NCBI GenBank assembly: GCA_944321875.1
Contig: CALUMX010000012.1
Span: 1-64,000, forward strand
Source: an uncultured Muribaculaceae bacterium
GTDB lineage: Bacteria; Bacteroidota; Bacteroidia; Bacteroidales; Muribaculaceae
Length of the DNA stretch: 64,000 nt
Direction: 5' to 3'
Shown: positions 63,888-64,000 of the stretch, piece after piece
Numbering within the stretch: position 1 is the stretch's first letter
How the letters are laid out: the number at the start of each line of letters is the position of its first letter
The notes under the pieces: generated by a model
What the model was told of the DNA's origin: nothing
What the model saw: only the letters and a program-made list of their open reading frames with translations
Database searches by the model: none
Position numbers and translations under genes: made by a program

Positions 63888-63961
63888 TAGCGGGATCGAG
63901 AATTGAACTCGAGACCTCCGGGTTATGAATCCGACGCTCTAACCAACTGAGCTATCCCGCC
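63888..63961 (-). tRNA. tRNA with CAU anticodon (Met or Ile2)
   Basis: The minus strand folds as a tRNA: acceptor GGCGGGA/TCCCGCT, D arm GCTC...GAGC, anticodon loop TTCATAA, T arm TCGAG-TTCAATT-CTCGA, discriminator A. CCA is not encoded. CAU can be elongator Met or, if lysidine-modified, Ile for AUA; I favour Met but cannot decide. Two oddities: the first pair is G1-U72 and the anticodon stem has an A31-C39 mismatch. Confidence 0.93.
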
Positions 63962-63972
63962 GTTTGCGAGTG

Positions 63973-63980
63973 CAAAGGTA
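63973..63980 (-). promoter_or_regulatory. -7 element of the tRNA gene
   Basis: TACCTTTG on the minus strand, 11 bp before the tRNA 5' end. The -33 element would lie near the window edge. Confidence 0.6.
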
Positions 63981-64000
63981 ATACAGGAATATGAACTGTG

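Overview
The window is a piece of a Bacteroidales chromosome (phylum Bacteroidota), probably from a gut or oral commensal. The evidence is the promoter style (TTTG, 19-21 nt, TAnnTTTG) in front of many genes, a fused NuoCD, complex I genes without nuoEFG, an ATP synthase operon starting with atpD-atpC, FecI/FecR/TonB-receptor signalling genes, a serine-type sulfatase, and an alpha-2-macroglobulin of Bacteroidota type. I cannot name the family or genus. No insertion sequence, prophage, integrase or CRISPR array was seen; this is mostly core genome with a few surface-protein genes.

Layout. 1-11 kb (minus strand): mnmE with a membrane-anchored nuclease, driven from a three-copy promoter-bearing tandem repeat; then a five-gene run (dCMP deaminase, S41 protease, 5-formyl-THF cyclo-ligase, RIC/hemerythrin-like protein, LuxR regulator); an M3 peptidase; a large TPR protein. 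11-18 kb (plus): two small membrane proteins, rpmH (50 codons), and a nucleotide-sugar run ugd, DegT-type aminotransferase, HAD hydrolase, gmd, fcl, which makes UDP-glucuronate and GDP-L-fucose for surface glycans. 18-32 kb (minus): a PIF1-like helicase, a candidate small RNA, a giant alpha-2-macroglobulin, an ECF sigma / membrane anti-sigma candidate / LTxxQ periplasmic protein operon, a flavin reductase, and a lipoprotein with a TonB-dependent receptor.

32.2-49.2 kb (plus) is the central feature: an 18-gene run in which the complete eight-gene F-type ATP synthase operon (atpDCBEFHAG) sits inside the complex I operon, between nuoH and nuoI. The order is nuoA-B-CD-H, atpD-C-B-E-F-H-A-G, nuoI-J-K-L-M-N. 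No terminator is seen at the nuoH/atpD joint; a strong hairpin without a good U-tract lies at the atpG/nuoI joint; a clear terminator follows nuoN. The complex has no NADH-oxidising module here, so its electron donor is open.

49.3-64 kb: a sulfatase, an outer-membrane barrel, and an ECF sigma / FecR / TonB-receptor set in which the receptor is interrupted exactly at a run of eight G, so it may be phase-variable. These are followed by a barrel / SGNH lipoprotein / L,D-transpeptidase group, a surface-protein gene with a T9SS-like C-terminus broken by two frameshifts, a tRNA-dihydrouridine synthase, a K+-dependent type membrane pyrophosphatase, and a tRNA with a CAU anticodon.

All calls come from reading the sequence and from family knowledge; no database search was run. 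Operon and promoter statements are inferences from spacing and motifs.
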